DNA of 64,000 bases, from assembly GCA_038373865.1 (NCBI GenBank), contig JAXGGA010005222.1:16153-80152 (forward strand), read 5' to 3'. The position numbers and the translations under genes were made by a program. The DNA comes from Uloborus plumipes (Eukaryota; Arthropoda; Arachnida; Araneae; Uloboridae). The notes beneath the pieces are model-generated. The model was not told the origin of the DNA and searched no databases. It was given only the letters and a program-made list of their open reading frames with translations. Position 1 is the stretch's first letter. Each line of letters starts with the position of its first letter. Below, piece by piece: positions 12,680 through 23,905 of the stretch.

Positions 12680-13120
12680 GTCATGGCCTATACTTGCCCG
12701 TCTATTTTTTAACAGTTGGGGTGTTGGGGGGGGGGGGGTATTTGCGGTTTAGTTTTCATGTTGGTCTCCGTGCTATTTAGATTTGTTCTCCGACTTGGCT
12801 CTTGGGGGGCTGGGACTACCTTGTGTTCAAAGCAAAAAAAAAAACTTTTCCCAGTGACATATCCTGATATTTCTTGACCATGAAACGTGAAACTAACAAG
12901 AATTTATGTGTATACATAAACTTGCCCGCTTCCCATCTCCCCCAAAGGCGATGGCACACCCTCTTCAAATTCTACAGAACATCCCCCCCCCCAAAAAAAA
13001 AGAGATAAAAAAACATGCCTACAAATTTATGCCCCTAAAAACTTCAATGGGGCACTCTACGTTTTATCAAGTGACCATTTCAAGTGTTTTTGCCAAATTA
13101 GCAATCTCATTATCATTGTC

Positions 13121-14505
13121 AGGAAATTATAGGCCATATAGGTCAGGAAATTATCATGCAGGAAATTATAGGCCTGTGAGTCTGACTTCAGTGGTATGTA
13201 AAATTTTTGAAACATTGATCAAAATTAAGATTATGAATTTCTTAGAAAATAATGGGCTGTTGAGTAGTTTGCAGTATGGTTTCAGAAAAGGTAAATCGTG
13301 TGCTACTAATTTATTACATTTCTACGACAAGGTTACCTTGGCTTTAGATAGCAAAAAATGCGTAGATGTTGTTTACATAGATTTTCAAAAAGCTTTCGAT
13401 AAGGTACCGCATGTAGCACTACTCAGCAAATTAGCTGGTATAGGGGTAGGAGGTAAAATTCTAGTTTGGGTTAGGAATTGGCTGACAGGAAGGAAACAAA
13501 GAGTAGTTGTTAGGGGTAACTATTCTAAATGGAGTGAAGTTTTAAGTGGGGTTCCCCAAGGATCAGTTTTAGGTCCCCTTTTGTTTATTATTTTTATGAA
13601 TGACATTCATGAAAATGTTTCTGGAAACATGAATTGTTTTGCCGATGATGTCAAACTTATGGGGTTGTAGAAAATGACGAACAAATAAATCAGCTGCAAC
13701 AGGATTTGGATCATATTACTAAATGGGCAGACAAGTGGGGTATGGCAGTTAATGTTGGGAAATGTCAAGTGCTGCATTTCGGTCATGGAAATAAGCATAC
13801 AAGCTATTATTTACAGGGTTCAGTCATTAGTAGGGCAGATAATGTTATGGATCTAGGTGTCTTAATAAATCAGGATTTCAAGTCCAGTCAACAGTGCAGC
13901 ATAGCTAGTAACAAAGCCAATAGGATGCTTGGGTTTATTAATAGATCTATTTCAAACAAATCTAAGAAGGTTCTTCTGCCTCTATATAGAAGTTTGGTAA
14001 GACCTCATTTGGAGTATGCTGTTCAGTTTTGGTCTCCTTATCTGAAGAAAGACATTAATTTATTGGAAAGGGTACAAAGGAGGGCTACAAGGTTAGTGAA
14101 TGGACTTTCTAATTTAGACTATGATTCCAGACTTAGAATGCTTAATATGTATAGTCTTGAGCAACGGAGAACCAGAGGGGACATGATTCAGTTATTTAAA
14201 TTTATTAAAATGAATGATGTTGCAGGGTTGGATTTTTGCAAGGAAAGCAGGACAAGGGGTCATTGTTTTAAGCTGTTTAAACCTCAGGCGAACCTGGAAA
14301 TTCGAAAAAATTACTATTTTAGCAGGGTAGTGGGAACTTGGAACAGCTTACCGGAAGAGGCGGTAAAGAGCAATGGAGTAGATGGCTTTAAGAGGGCCAT
14401 TGATCTTCATTGGGGTCTTTAATTTGACTAGGACCAGCCAAGTTGGGCCCTGAGCCTGCTGCTGGTCGCCACATTTGTATTTGTATTTGTATTTGTATTG
14501 TATTG
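13121..14505 (+). mobile_element. 5'-truncated CR1/Jockey-like LINE, copy 1
   Basis: Carries the 3' part of a non-LTR reverse transcriptase, a short 3' UTR (14423-14472) and a terminal microsatellite of ATTTGT/ATTTGTATTG units (14473-14505) instead of a poly(A) tail, as in CR1-type elements. The 5' junction is scrambled: GGAAATTATAGGCC is repeated with changes three times between 13120 and 13175 before the normal frame begins. Two shorter copies sit in ANAPC2 introns (41503-42103 and 53181-53612, minus strand). It lies inside the hAT-like element 11245-15451. Confidence 0.85.
13164..14422 (+). pseudogene. LINE reverse transcriptase, 3' part, one frameshift
   Basis: The frame opens with the NYRPVSLTS block, followed by a YGFRKGKSC region, the catalytic VYIDFQKAFDKVPH motif, SGVPQGSVLGPLLF and the second catalytic motif FADDVKL at about 13638-13658. 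One base is missing at about 13661-13664, so the frame stops at 13668-13670, but translation resumes one frame over (VVENDEQINQLQQ...) and runs to the stop at 14420-14422 through the thumb/C-terminal block with LVRPHLEYAVQFWSPYLKKD and RVQRRATRLV. The N-terminal endonuclease is absent because of 5' truncation. With one frameshift and few other lesions the copy is young, but it is not functional. Confidence 0.88.
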
Positions 14506-15461
14506 ACAACTAATAAAGTTTTATAAGTAGAGTTTCTAGCATTATTTTAAATCTACTTTTAATTCATTATTTTACTACCAATGTATTAAATGTATTATAT
14601 TTGGTATTTTAACCTTTACTAATCATCAAAAAACAGCACGGCACTGCCAAGTGTTGCCAAAATTGTGGTCAGATCACAAAACGTAAGTACTGAAAGAAGT
14701 TCAAACCGCACGTGTTAGCTCTTTGCTTTCTATGGTATTATTTTGACTTTGGTGTTCTTGTTGTGACTTTGCTGTCGAATCATCGAACGAATCGAAAGAA
14801 TTACTGCCAAGACTTCGAGTGCTCTGCTTACATAGTTAAATTTATTCATGAGTTCCCACTTTTTCTTTTTTCCCATAAATGGAGATTAAATTACCACACT
14901 TTTACAAAATTGAATACATTGAAAATAATAAATAAATAAATAAAATAAACTACTAGTGCATGAATGGTATTTCAAAAAAAAAAAAAAAATTGTTTACTTT
15001 TGTGCAAAAAAATGCTCAAATTTAGAAAATATATAAATTGTGTAGTTTTTTTTTCAATTTTTCTTATATTTTTCAATTAAAGTAATATTTGAAAATTTAG
15101 GTTTTTATTAATGGAAAACAAGTATGTGCAGGAAAATCTAGTGAACACTAGATCGAGTGATAGTAAAATAGCAATTTAGGCCAAAATCTGAATGACTTTA
15201 TCTTAATGATTACAATTATCCTGGATTCGTGGAAATAAAAGTAGAATGAAAAAAAAATATGTGATCCTTAAAATCTCCTATAAACATTTATTTTTCTAAT
15301 CGTTTGATTTTTTTTGCCATCGGCCATCGGCATCGGCCATCGGCCGATGGAAAAGGAAAATAATCGGCCATCGGCCATCGGCCAACTTAGAACAATCGGC
15401 CAACAATCGGCATCGGCCCATCGGCCAAAAAATGCCATCGGTCGAGCCTTATATCTAATTA

Positions 15462-16233
15462 AGGGGTCTCAGGACTTTTAACGCGCTCCGCGAACAAGAA
15501 AATTCATCTTTTTTTTTTAAACCAATACAACATTTTTATTAAAGCAAGTAGAAACTTGAAAATTTAAACCCATAATATTCAAACATATTTACATTATTTT
15601 CAAAAGTTATAAATAAATTTGTTAAAAAAAATAATTTGTAAAGAAATATAAATTGGATATTTTTTCAAAATTACGAAAATCAATACTTCACGGAGCGCAG
15701 GCTTCTGAAAAAAAGAAATGATAAAAACGAGCAAAATTAATTTTATTTATTATAAAAATAATTGTTGTCAATGTTATACACTTTTCATAAATTCAGACCA
15801 AAAAAAAAATGTTTATTATTCAAATTGTTTAGAACATTTTTGAAATTTCAAAATAAAAAATATTAAAAATGCCATATTTTTTTTTCTGTTGGTAATTTAT
15901 CTAAAAATTGATCTATAACTTATAAAAATGCTTCATTTAAACATGTGTGTGAAATATCAAACAAATATGATAATTAGTTTTTAAGATATCCTGCGCTCCG
16001 TGAAGTATTGATTTTCGTAATTTTGAAAAACTATCAAATTTATCTTTCTTTACAAATAAAATATTTTTTAACAAATTTGTTTATAACTTTGGAAAATAAT
16101 GTAAATATGTATGAATATTACGGGTTTAAACTTTCAAGTTTCTACTTGGCTTTAATAAAAAAGTTGTATTGGTTTTTAAAAAAAAAGATGAATTTTCGCG
16201 TTCGCGAAGCGCGTTAAAAGTCCTGCGACCCCA
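15462..16233. mobile_element. Long-TIR palindromic element, 772 bp, TA-flanked
   Basis: About 230 bases at each end are inverted copies: the left starts GGGGTCTCAGGACTTTTAAC and the right ends GTTAAAAGTCCTGCGACCCC. The inner limit is near TCACGGAGCGCAGG on the left and CCTGCGCTCCGTGA on the right. TA stands at both borders (15460-15461, 16234-16235), suggesting a Tc1/mariner-type or similar MITE. It adjoins the target duplication of the hAT element 11245-15451, so that element inserted right at its edge. Confidence 0.7.
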
Positions 16234-16350
16234 TAAAAGTGTTTTCTTATTGTAAAAAAAGTCTTATCAAGTAGCTATCGATAGTATAAAGTCAAAGTTA
16301 ATCGCACAACGCAAAATGCGCTATAAACCGACTTTGACCGCAAAAACTGT

Positions 16351-16452
16351 TACCGTCAAAGCTGGACTACCATTTGGACTAGCCATTCTACATCACTTTT
16401 TACCGTCAAAGCTGGACTACCATTTGGATACTAGCCATTCCACATCACTTTT
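16351..16452. repeat. 50-bp tandem duplication
   Basis: The unit starting TACCGTCAAAGCTGGACTAC occurs at 16351-16400 and again at 16401-16452, differing by one 2-base insertion and one substitution. No function is apparent. Confidence 0.85.
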
Positions 16453-17409
16453 TTGAATTCGCGAAAAGAACTGTCATGGCGGGAAATGCTATTGTAGAGC
16501 ACCCAGGACGGAAGCACGACAAGCTATTTTTTAATAATATCTAAGTACTTTTAGGATGTCACCAACAAAAATTCAATAAGAAAAAAAAAATCTTTTCGAT
16601 CCAGTCATTCGAAGCGTTACCGGTGAATGACATTAGTGGGACGAACGGATTTGGCTCCGTTATTCCATCCACAAACGGATTCTCCGATTTCATTCACGAA
16701 AGCGATCCACGCGAGAACGCGCACTTGGCGAGTTCCGCATTCGAAAAAAAAAAAAAAAAATCACCTGTCCAAATCTGTAAAATACGAGCAATATTTGTTT
16801 GGAGAAAACGTCCGTCTATTATTCTCTCCTTGGAAGTAATCTTCCTAATAGACTAGAGTTTTTTTCTTCTTTTTCTGGGGAAAGTATTGAATGATTTACT
16901 TTTGTTTGGTTCCATATGTGGAACCATTTCCGCATTTCCAAGTTGTGTTCCCCATTGTCGCGATTCGAATGGATTAAAAGTTCTACTGTGTTTCGTTTAA
17001 TCAGAGTTGGATTAACTTCTTGGCCGCGGTGAAGTTGTCTAATCTCATCTATATAGATTTTGTATTTCATGGAACAATACCTTTCGAAATAATTACGAAG
17101 AACTTTCATCTAATTCTTTCAGACGGTCTAGATTTTCTTTATTAAGCTTATTTTAGTTCTCTAACGATTCGATAAAAAAAAACATACCGTGGGTTGTTTT
17201 AAATTTTTTTGTTTTCTGTTGTAGAAAGTATGTTCTATTGATCTTTTTGAAGAAGAGGTCCAAAATTCTAAAATAAACACCTAGTTGATATCCTCTCTAA
17301 TTAAAGTCGTGCGATTGTGTAATTTAGTCAGCATGAAGTTTGAAAGAAAAGAACTAATCGACACCGGCCGGCAACATTGTCTATACTATGCTGCAAGGTT
17401 TCTTGACAC

Positions 17410-17436
17410 TGACGTCGTGACGTCAGCGTGACGTCA
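17410..17436. promoter_or_regulatory. Cluster of three CRE-like TGACGTCR sites
   Basis: TGACGTCG (17410-17417), TGACGTCA (17418-17425) and TGACGTCA (17429-17436) follow each other, with a GTCAATG just downstream and further partial sites near 17463 and 17534. TGACGTCA is the palindromic CREB/ATF binding site. No gene start is recognisable nearby, and the adjacent 17440-17530 block is repeated in inverted orientation at 18690-18780, so the cluster may belong to a transposable element rather than a host promoter. Confidence 0.4.
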
Positions 17437-17439
17437 GTC

Positions 17440-17530
17440 AATGAAAAACGAGCTAGATAAAACGTCACAGCCTACTTGGCGAATTAGAGGAGATCCTTAA
17501 CTGCTTCTGAGCTCTTATTGGCTCCGCGCG
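17440..17530. repeat. Inverted repeat partner of 18690-18780
   Basis: The block CTTGGCGAATTAGAGGAGAT followed by CTCTTATTGG recurs as its reverse complement at 18690-18780 (CCAATAAGAG ... ATCTCCTCTAATTCGCCAAG). The two copies flank the SINE and the pogo-like element and could be the arms of an older composite element. Confidence 0.6.
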
Positions 17531-17557
17531 TAGTGACGTATAGTGTCAAGTTAAGTT

Positions 17558-17832
17558 GATTTCTGGTATAGTGGTGAGAGAAGTCTGACCCTGATTGTGT
17601 GGTCCCGGGTTCGAGTCCCGGCTCGGTCTTGGATGTACTTTCTCTCTCCCATCCTTGTCCTTTCTTTGTGTGAATGTGCTACTATGCTGTGAATGGACGC
17701 CCACCCTATAAACGGGTCCCTATGGCATATGTGTGTGCTGTGAATTTAAGACTTCACACCAAATTGTGGTACAGTTGAAAAAGTGAAGCAGCGCACCCCA
17801 AATTGTCAGCTTAGCTGACACAAGACAACAAG
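17558..17832 (+). mobile_element. tRNA-derived SINE
   Basis: The head contains an internal polymerase III A box, TGGTATAGTGG (17564-17574), and a B box, GGTTCGAGTCC (17608-17618), 44 bases apart start to start. The T arm folds perfectly (CCGGG/CCCGG around TTCGAGT). A full tRNA cloverleaf with acceptor pairing is not obvious, and a tRNA-unrelated body continues to about 17832, ending GACACAAGACAACAAGAAC. That is the structure of a tRNA-derived SINE rather than a tRNA gene. The flanks share ATCGACACC-like sequence (about 17358 and 17839). Confidence 0.72.
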
Positions 17833-18067
17833 AACATCTATCGACACCTGGTGCAATGGTTAGTTACTGTCTGTCCTTGACTATACTAAACTGCAACCTT
17901 TCTTGACTATAGAAAATAAGCTGAGACTAAACAAAGGAAGTAGTTCCTTGCACGGTGTCCATATTTCGGGTGAAATTAGATTCTTCCCTTTAGAAATCGG
18001 ATTCGAGTGTTTCATCTACGCATATGTAGCCTTTTTTTTTGTCATAATATTCGTAATTTTCTTAATA

Positions 18068-18629
18068 CAGTGAACTCTCACTTATACGCCGCCTCATTTA
18101 TGGGCCTTTTTCACTTATACGACGATTTTAAATAGTCCCAGCACATTCCATAGCAAAATAATGATAATATCGTTCGTTTATGCGTTTCTCTAAAGATCAA
18201 TATTTCACTTATGCGCCGAATTGTCCCTAAAATGTATGAAAATTTATTTATTTTCTTTAAAAAAATAAGCATTTTCCTGTACTTTCCTCTTTAATCTTTC
18301 GCCTTTATTGCTCACGGAAGATATTTTTTCCGCATGAACTAGAGTTCGGTGAGGGACAATTATCTATTATGCATCGGTTTTACAGGGAACAGTTTGTAAT
18401 TAGGCATACTACAACTTTTGTTTTCTCTTAATCATTGTAATTACGTTACAGTAATTGCCAAACTGTAGTAATATGTCCCTTTTCTATAGAAACATTCTTA
18501 TTCACTCTCTCATTAGAACCTATGTTGAGTTTTAGTCCTTTAAATAGGCTTGTTCACTTATACGTCTCTCTCACTTATGCACATTTTTCTGTTGGTCCCT
18601 AGGGCAGGCGCATAAGTGAGAGTTCACTG
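18068..18629. mobile_element. pogo/Tigger-like MITE, 562 bp, TA-flanked
   Basis: The termini are CAGTGAACTCTCACTTATAC and its inverted partner ending ATAAGTGAGAGTTCACTG, within TA dinucleotides at both borders (18066-18067 and 18630-18631). The CTCACTTATACG theme recurs inside the ends. The termini and target fit the Tigger/pogo branch of Tc1/mariner. No transposase frame survives. Confidence 0.8.
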
Positions 18630-18639
18630 TATTTTCAAT

Positions 18640-19140
18640 TTTACGAACGGAGAAACGCGGAAGCGTAATCCATTTGAATCGAACGCGCCAACCAATAAGA
18701 GTTCACGCACAGTTGGCGATCTCCTCTAATTCGCCAAGAAGGTTTCTGTGAACTCCGTTTTTCTTCCGAGCGTATTGATTTCAGCGTCAACTTAAGTTGC
18801 TGTCCAGTATAGCGAACAGTTCCACTTAAAAAAGGGTAGCCGGGCTGTGGGTGAAAATGTTCCGAAGTTTTCAATTTAAAACTTGCATTTACTATATCCT
18901 TTTGATATATTCAACAAATCTATGTTCTTGAAATTAGCATCGTCCCATGTTGTTTGATTACGGCTCAAAATGCTTTCTATTTTTCTTCCCCTTATTGTTA
19001 TCTTACCTATCATCCCTATTTTGGTAAGATCAGAGAAGACATCACGCATGCGTAAATGCGCGGTAACTTTTACTTAAGAAGATCGGACAGTAAATTGGGA
19101 GAAATTACACGGTTACGCTATGTTTTTAATAATATAAGAC
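18640..19140. repeat. Dispersed repeat, inverted relative to 42270-42660
   Basis: The segment TTTTCAATTTAAAACTTGCA through the CTTACCTATCATCCCTATTTTGG region and GCATGCGTAAATGCGCGG is found again, reversed, inside the ANAPC2 intron at about 42270-42660. It partly overlaps the inverted block shared with 17440-17530. No coding region; class unknown. Confidence 0.6.
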
Positions 19141-19280
19141 GCTAGGAAAAGAAAGGTGAGTTAAAATTACCAAAAAGATGAAACACTGAATAAAACCTTG
19201 AAAAAAAAGTAAAAAAAGGCGTCAACTGGGTTTTGTGACAAATATAAAAACCTCATTATTGAAATCATGTCATTCATGCA

Positions 19281-21458
19281 CATAGGCGTAGCGTGACCTT
19301 AACTTTTGGGGGGGCACAGACCTCGAAATTTAGGAGTGCAAACTGAGCCCCCCCCCCCCCCCCGCCCATTTTTCTGTTAGATTTTTCGTTAGAGAAACAT
19401 TTGCTCTTACTTTTCTGACAAATTGTACTCAATATTTATTCAATTTTTTTTGCTCAGTTACCAGGACAAATTTAGACTCAAGGGGTCTATATTGCAGGTA
19501 CAACCCAAGTAGCATCAACTCATCGGATTTTGCTTGACCAATCAACAAACTCCTCGTAAACTGATCCTGTAACGCACGATGACATCGTTCCGATCAGTAT
19601 TCGAGCACGGTTTTCGATGAGCTACTTTTCACCGGAAATCGGTATCTTTAAGATCAACTTTCCCGATGAAAATAAGATGAGTTATATTCCATCGGAAAAC
19701 GATATCCTTCCGATCAAGTTTCCCGATGAAATTCCTCTGCACGGGACTGTTCTGCTCGTAAATTGCTCCAAATCTCATCGTATTCTCATCGGATTTTGCT
19801 GCTCGGATTCTGCTCGGCCGATGAGACATATTGGATCATAGGCCGATGAGAATTTCATCGGGTTTCGATGAATGGCCGATCATCGGCCGATGAAATGATG
19901 CTGCTAGGGAAGCCTCTCTCATAGTCTGGCCGACTTCTTCGGTAACAAAACAGACCATATTTTCACTTTTATGTGTCTTTTCACTGCTTTCTTCATTTTT
20001 TAATTCTCTGCTCTTTCTTTGTTTTTTGGATCAATCTTGTAGTAGGATCTGTATCAGAAAAGTAATGTAATCTGTTTTGCAATGTAGACAATGTCAAATG
20101 TAGGGGTCCGGGGGTTTTCCCCCGGGAGAAATTTTGAAAAAAAGTTATAAAATTCTACATTTTGGAGCCTTTTACGAAGGAATCGAGTCGACAATGATAT
20201 GAAGAAAAAAGGGGCAAACAGAACCCTCTTAAAAGTTATATATTTGATAAAAAGGGCATTTCGTTCGACAAAAAAGGAAAAAAAAAATATTAGAAAAAAT
20301 TAGTTAAAATAAATATGTTTGCTCAGCTTTGTGAATTATCTTTCAGATATAAATCATAAAACACTGACAAAATTTGAAAAGATTCAAAAGTAACCTTCGA
20401 AAAAACTCCCAAAAACAATTATGAGTAATAGCATAGGTATTCTTAAGTTTGTCGTAGAATTTAAGTAAAAAGTAAATCAAGGGTGAGACAATTATGTATT
20501 TAGATTACCTACACAAACAACGTAATAAAAAATAGATTTCAGACAAAAATACCTGATTTATTTTGTTATAGTAAGCACTATAAGATTTTTTTTCAGCAAT
20601 TATCCTGCATTTTGCATGTAATTTCTTTTTTACATGATAATGACAAATGCTCGAAAGAACTATTTAGAAAGTGAAAGTTTTGATTTACTAAGTAAGATAA
20701 TTGACTATGCTGAAATCCATACTTTAAAATAATAATTTACATTTTTCATTGCAAAGCCTGACACTAAGATACAGTCGCGTAATTGTTCTGTGTTTCTTCT
20801 CTATCTCTTACAATGAGCCAGATTTTTTGAAAACAGTATTTTCAAGTTCAAACTATTTTCTAGTGTAGTTAGCAGTTACATATTTTAAAATTTATATCAC
20901 AAAACGGACAGTATAAAATAGTTACGATGGGCGTGTGTGATGATTACACCCAATCATCACATCCCCATCGTTTTATGATTCCGTACTCCTTTAAACTATT
21001 ATTTTAATAACGCACAACAAACATGGAGAAGGTCAAGATAAAATATGGTGCAGCCAGGAGAGGCAGAGGGGGCGGGGGACGAGACCTTGCATTTATTACT
21101 AATAGCAATCTTAAGGACTGTTTTGACCAAAAAAAAACTTTCCAGATGTTAATTCTGGCTGTGCTTGAGGATAACCACAAACAGAAATAATCTTCCTGAG
21201 GATTTTCGTTTCAATTTTGGGAAAAAATCAAGAACCAGAACATTAAAATTTTTAACAGAGGGCCTGTATTTTCCCATGTTCTCTCTCCCCCAGACACGTA
21301 GGTATAATACCTAGATAAAATACATGAAAATAACTGTAAACGATATTCTCACTATGATTTTCATTCAGATTTTAGAAATCTTCAGGTTTCAAAGATAAAG
21401 TGTTCAGCAAGTTGGGGGGGCACGTGCCCCCCTGTGCCCCCCCGACGCTACGCTTATG
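19281..21458. mobile_element. hAT-like element, 2178 bp, TSD TTCATGCA
   Basis: Starts CATAGGCGTAGCGTGACC and ends GACGCTACGCTTATG. The 8-mer TTCATGCA is exactly repeated at 19273-19280 and 21459-21466. G-rich on one side and C-rich on the other just inside the ends. Holds a smaller inserted repeat at about 19508-19912. Otherwise AT-rich and without a recognisable transposase. Confidence 0.8.
19508..19912. repeat. CATCGG-rich MITE inside the hAT-like element
   Basis: The left end CCCAAGTAGCATCAACTCAT is the inverted partner of the right end ATGAAATGATGCTGCTAGGG. Many ATCGG/CCGAT motifs fill both halves. A convincing long target duplication is not visible (possibly AA only), so its superfamily is undecided. 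The open frames on both strands here (19617-19841 and 19629-19829) reflect repeat structure, not a gene. Confidence 0.6.
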
Positions 21459-22142
21459 TTCATGCAAAATCTTATGAGAATAGTCAATAACGAATTGGTG
21501 GCGGTGCGGTCACAAAAAAGGAGGGGCTATTTGGGGGTGGGGTGGGGGAAGCAATCCAGTGGGCAGTTAGGGTATAGCAGATTTTTTGCAGGGAGAGCAA
21601 AATAATAGATCTGGACTTGATTTCATCTATTCTCCATGATTATTTCGAATGAAATATTGTACGCAAGCAATAACATACGCAACAATGCAAAGAGAGAGAA
21701 AAAAAAAAAAATGAGGTTTTTCTCCGGCACAGTAGAAGACAACATTAATACATTCGAAGTAATATCGCTTTAGTTGTATGCTTGCATCATAGAACGGTAT
21801 GTTTAAACGGAGCATCTGATCAAATTCGATTGCACAGTTCGGCTCTAAAGTTCCGAATGCTTGTATGTCACGTTTATAAGAGCTGAAGAACTTACTACAT
21901 CTACATCAAATTGAAGTCTCGTAATAAACACAAAGCATGGAAAAAATTTAATTCTTTAATGAAAAATTAATTGAACATGGTTTAAATTTCGCATTTTTTT
22001 TTTTTTTTTAAATTTTAGCAGCATATTTGACATTCTTGTTGAATAAAGTAGAGTTCATGTTCTTTATAGAGTTCATACCATGGAATAAGGATGCAACTGA
22101 TTTGGAGTTTCTATGGGGTGTTTTGTATAACAAACGATACTT

Positions 22143-22731
22143 CAAGGGCGTATACAAGGGGTGAGCCCAGTGGGCCCGGGGCCCTCCCAAAATTAAGATT
22201 TTTTTTCTCTCTTTTTTTTGTAAGAAAACGTAATTCAGTTCACGTTTGTTCATAAAAAATTATCCAGTTTTAAGATAAAAAAAAAAAAAAAGAAAGAAAG
22301 AAAGAAAAAAGAAAAGAAGAAAGAAAAAATAACCCATTCTGCTCTCTATCATAATCAAATACGACCTAAAATAAATCTGTATTCTCGAAAAATTTCCGGA
22401 AAAGATTCCTTGAATCCTCTATTCCTTTTACGTCACCACAGACAGCTTAAATTTGTGTTTTTAAGGCATTAGTTTCAGAAAATTTCCAAGATAAGTCCCG
22501 AGCCCCAAACGTTATCAAAGACAGTCTAAAATTTTAATTGCGAAAAAAAGAAGTTCCAAACGGAGCTAAAACCTCCCTCTATCCCTTTCTTTATCACCTT
22601 TGAAAAATTGATCCTTCTTCGAAAAATTGAAGGCAGTCCAACAACTTTGGATTTCGAAAAGAAAAACAAAGTGGGGTGGAGTCTATAACCTGATGGGCCC
22701 CCTCCAAAATTTTAACATATATACGCCACTG
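22143..22731. mobile_element. hAT-like MITE, 589 bp, TSD CGATACTT
   Basis: Begins CAAGGGCGTATACAAGGGG and ends ATATATACGCCACTG. Flanked by CGATACTT on both sides (22135-22142 and 22732-22739). Same terminal family as 30085-32883 and related to 11997-12679. The interior shows diverged repeats resembling those inside 30085-32883. Confidence 0.83.
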
Positions 22732-23401
22732 CGATACTTCCTTATAAAAGGATTGCCCTTAAGTATCTCAATACTCCCCCCTCCCGAAAATTATCATTTT
22801 GTAGCCGCTTACTTATTTATTTTTGGATTTTATTCTGAAAACTGTAGCAAAAAATTAATTCGTCCGAACCATACAATCTTGCATTTTTTCAAAAGCTACA
22901 ATCCGTAACATCCTCCTCCCCTCCAATGATACAGCATTCTTTATTGCAGGTCAGTGACAGGAAAATAAACGCCAGCTCAATGCCGTTGTACGGGTACTGT
23001 GGTGTGTGCCTACTGCTGAAGAGTTAATTGGACGAAATTGTGCGGTTAAAGAGAACAAGCGGCGGAACAAATAAATGGCAGAGGAAGTGGTGAAAGTGAA
23101 GATCACTTAACAAAAGGTTTGTCGCTTCGATCGGATTAGCCAATGAGAAGATCTGTCCACACCAGTCAAGTTGTTAAAAAAAAGTGTCAAGAGATGTTTA
23201 GGTTTTTTCTGTAAAGTTTTGAATTAACCTCTTCCAGCTGGCTCCGATGAAAATTGCGGGCTGAACTTTCGTTTCCTGTTCCTCCAGCCCGTGATATTTT
23301 AGAGCTTAAAGTACTAAGTTAAAAAAATTCCAAAAAATGAAAATGAATATACGTATGTTCAGTTGTGTACCTAGAGAGTCCAGCGCCAGTGGCAAACTTA
23401 A

Positions 23402-23905
23402 CCCATTAATGCCTGACATTTTTTTTTTCCAAAGATATTTTGTTTTCTGGTTACAAACAGTGTTTATTGGACAGGGAAAATACAAAAAATTTATTATGTA
23501 AAAATTAAAGGAAAGAAAAATCGTCCTTTAAAAGTTACGATAGACCCCAGAGGGTACATACTTTTTTTACTAAATTTTTTTTCTGCCTAAGACATAATAT
23601 TTAAAAAGACATTTCATAAGAAGAAATAAAATCAGCAATTAACATAAACTGGGAAGCTGAGAATAACTTTGAAAAGTTAGCTTTTTTTCTTGAGATTGTG
23701 AACGATGTCAATTTTTGATAAAGATCATATTAAAACTGCTACAGAACACACTTTACAATGGTTATGTGCTGCAATCTGTTAATAACGAATTGAAACAATA
23801 CCAAGGTACTCATTGAACACTATCATTTGGTTGAAATGTTCATTTTGGGGAAATTCAGACCCTTTTTTGGACCGTCCCTAAAAAGGGACGCTAGGCATTA
23901 ATGGG
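23402..23905. mobile_element. piggyBac-like MITE copy 2, TTAA-flanked, 504 bp
   Basis: Ends TTAA-CCCATTAATGCCTGAC and GCTAGGCATTAATGGG-TTAA, with TTAA at 23398-23401 and 23906-23909. The interior follows copy 1 (6127-6636) base by base apart from small indels. The two copies establish a family in this genome. Confidence 0.78.

Larger units (their letters stand above)
11245..15451. mobile_element. hAT-like element, 4.2 kb with insertions, TSD TATCTAAT
   Basis: The termini are TAAGGCTCGACCGATG at the left and CATCGGTCGAGCCTTA at the right, perfectly inverted over at least 16 bases. The 8-mer TATCTAAT stands on both sides (11237-11244 and 15452-15459). Both subterminal regions are packed with the ATCGGCC motif in both orientations, typical of transposase-binding subterminal repeats in hAT elements. 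The interior holds a younger hAT-like MITE (11997-12679) and a 5'-truncated LINE (13121-14505). Without these the element is roughly 2.1 kb and non-coding. Confidence 0.82.

Noticed and set aside
17558..17630. A genuine tRNA gene
   Set aside because: Boxes A and B and the T arm are fine, but acceptor-stem pairing is not evident and the sequence continues into a SINE body.
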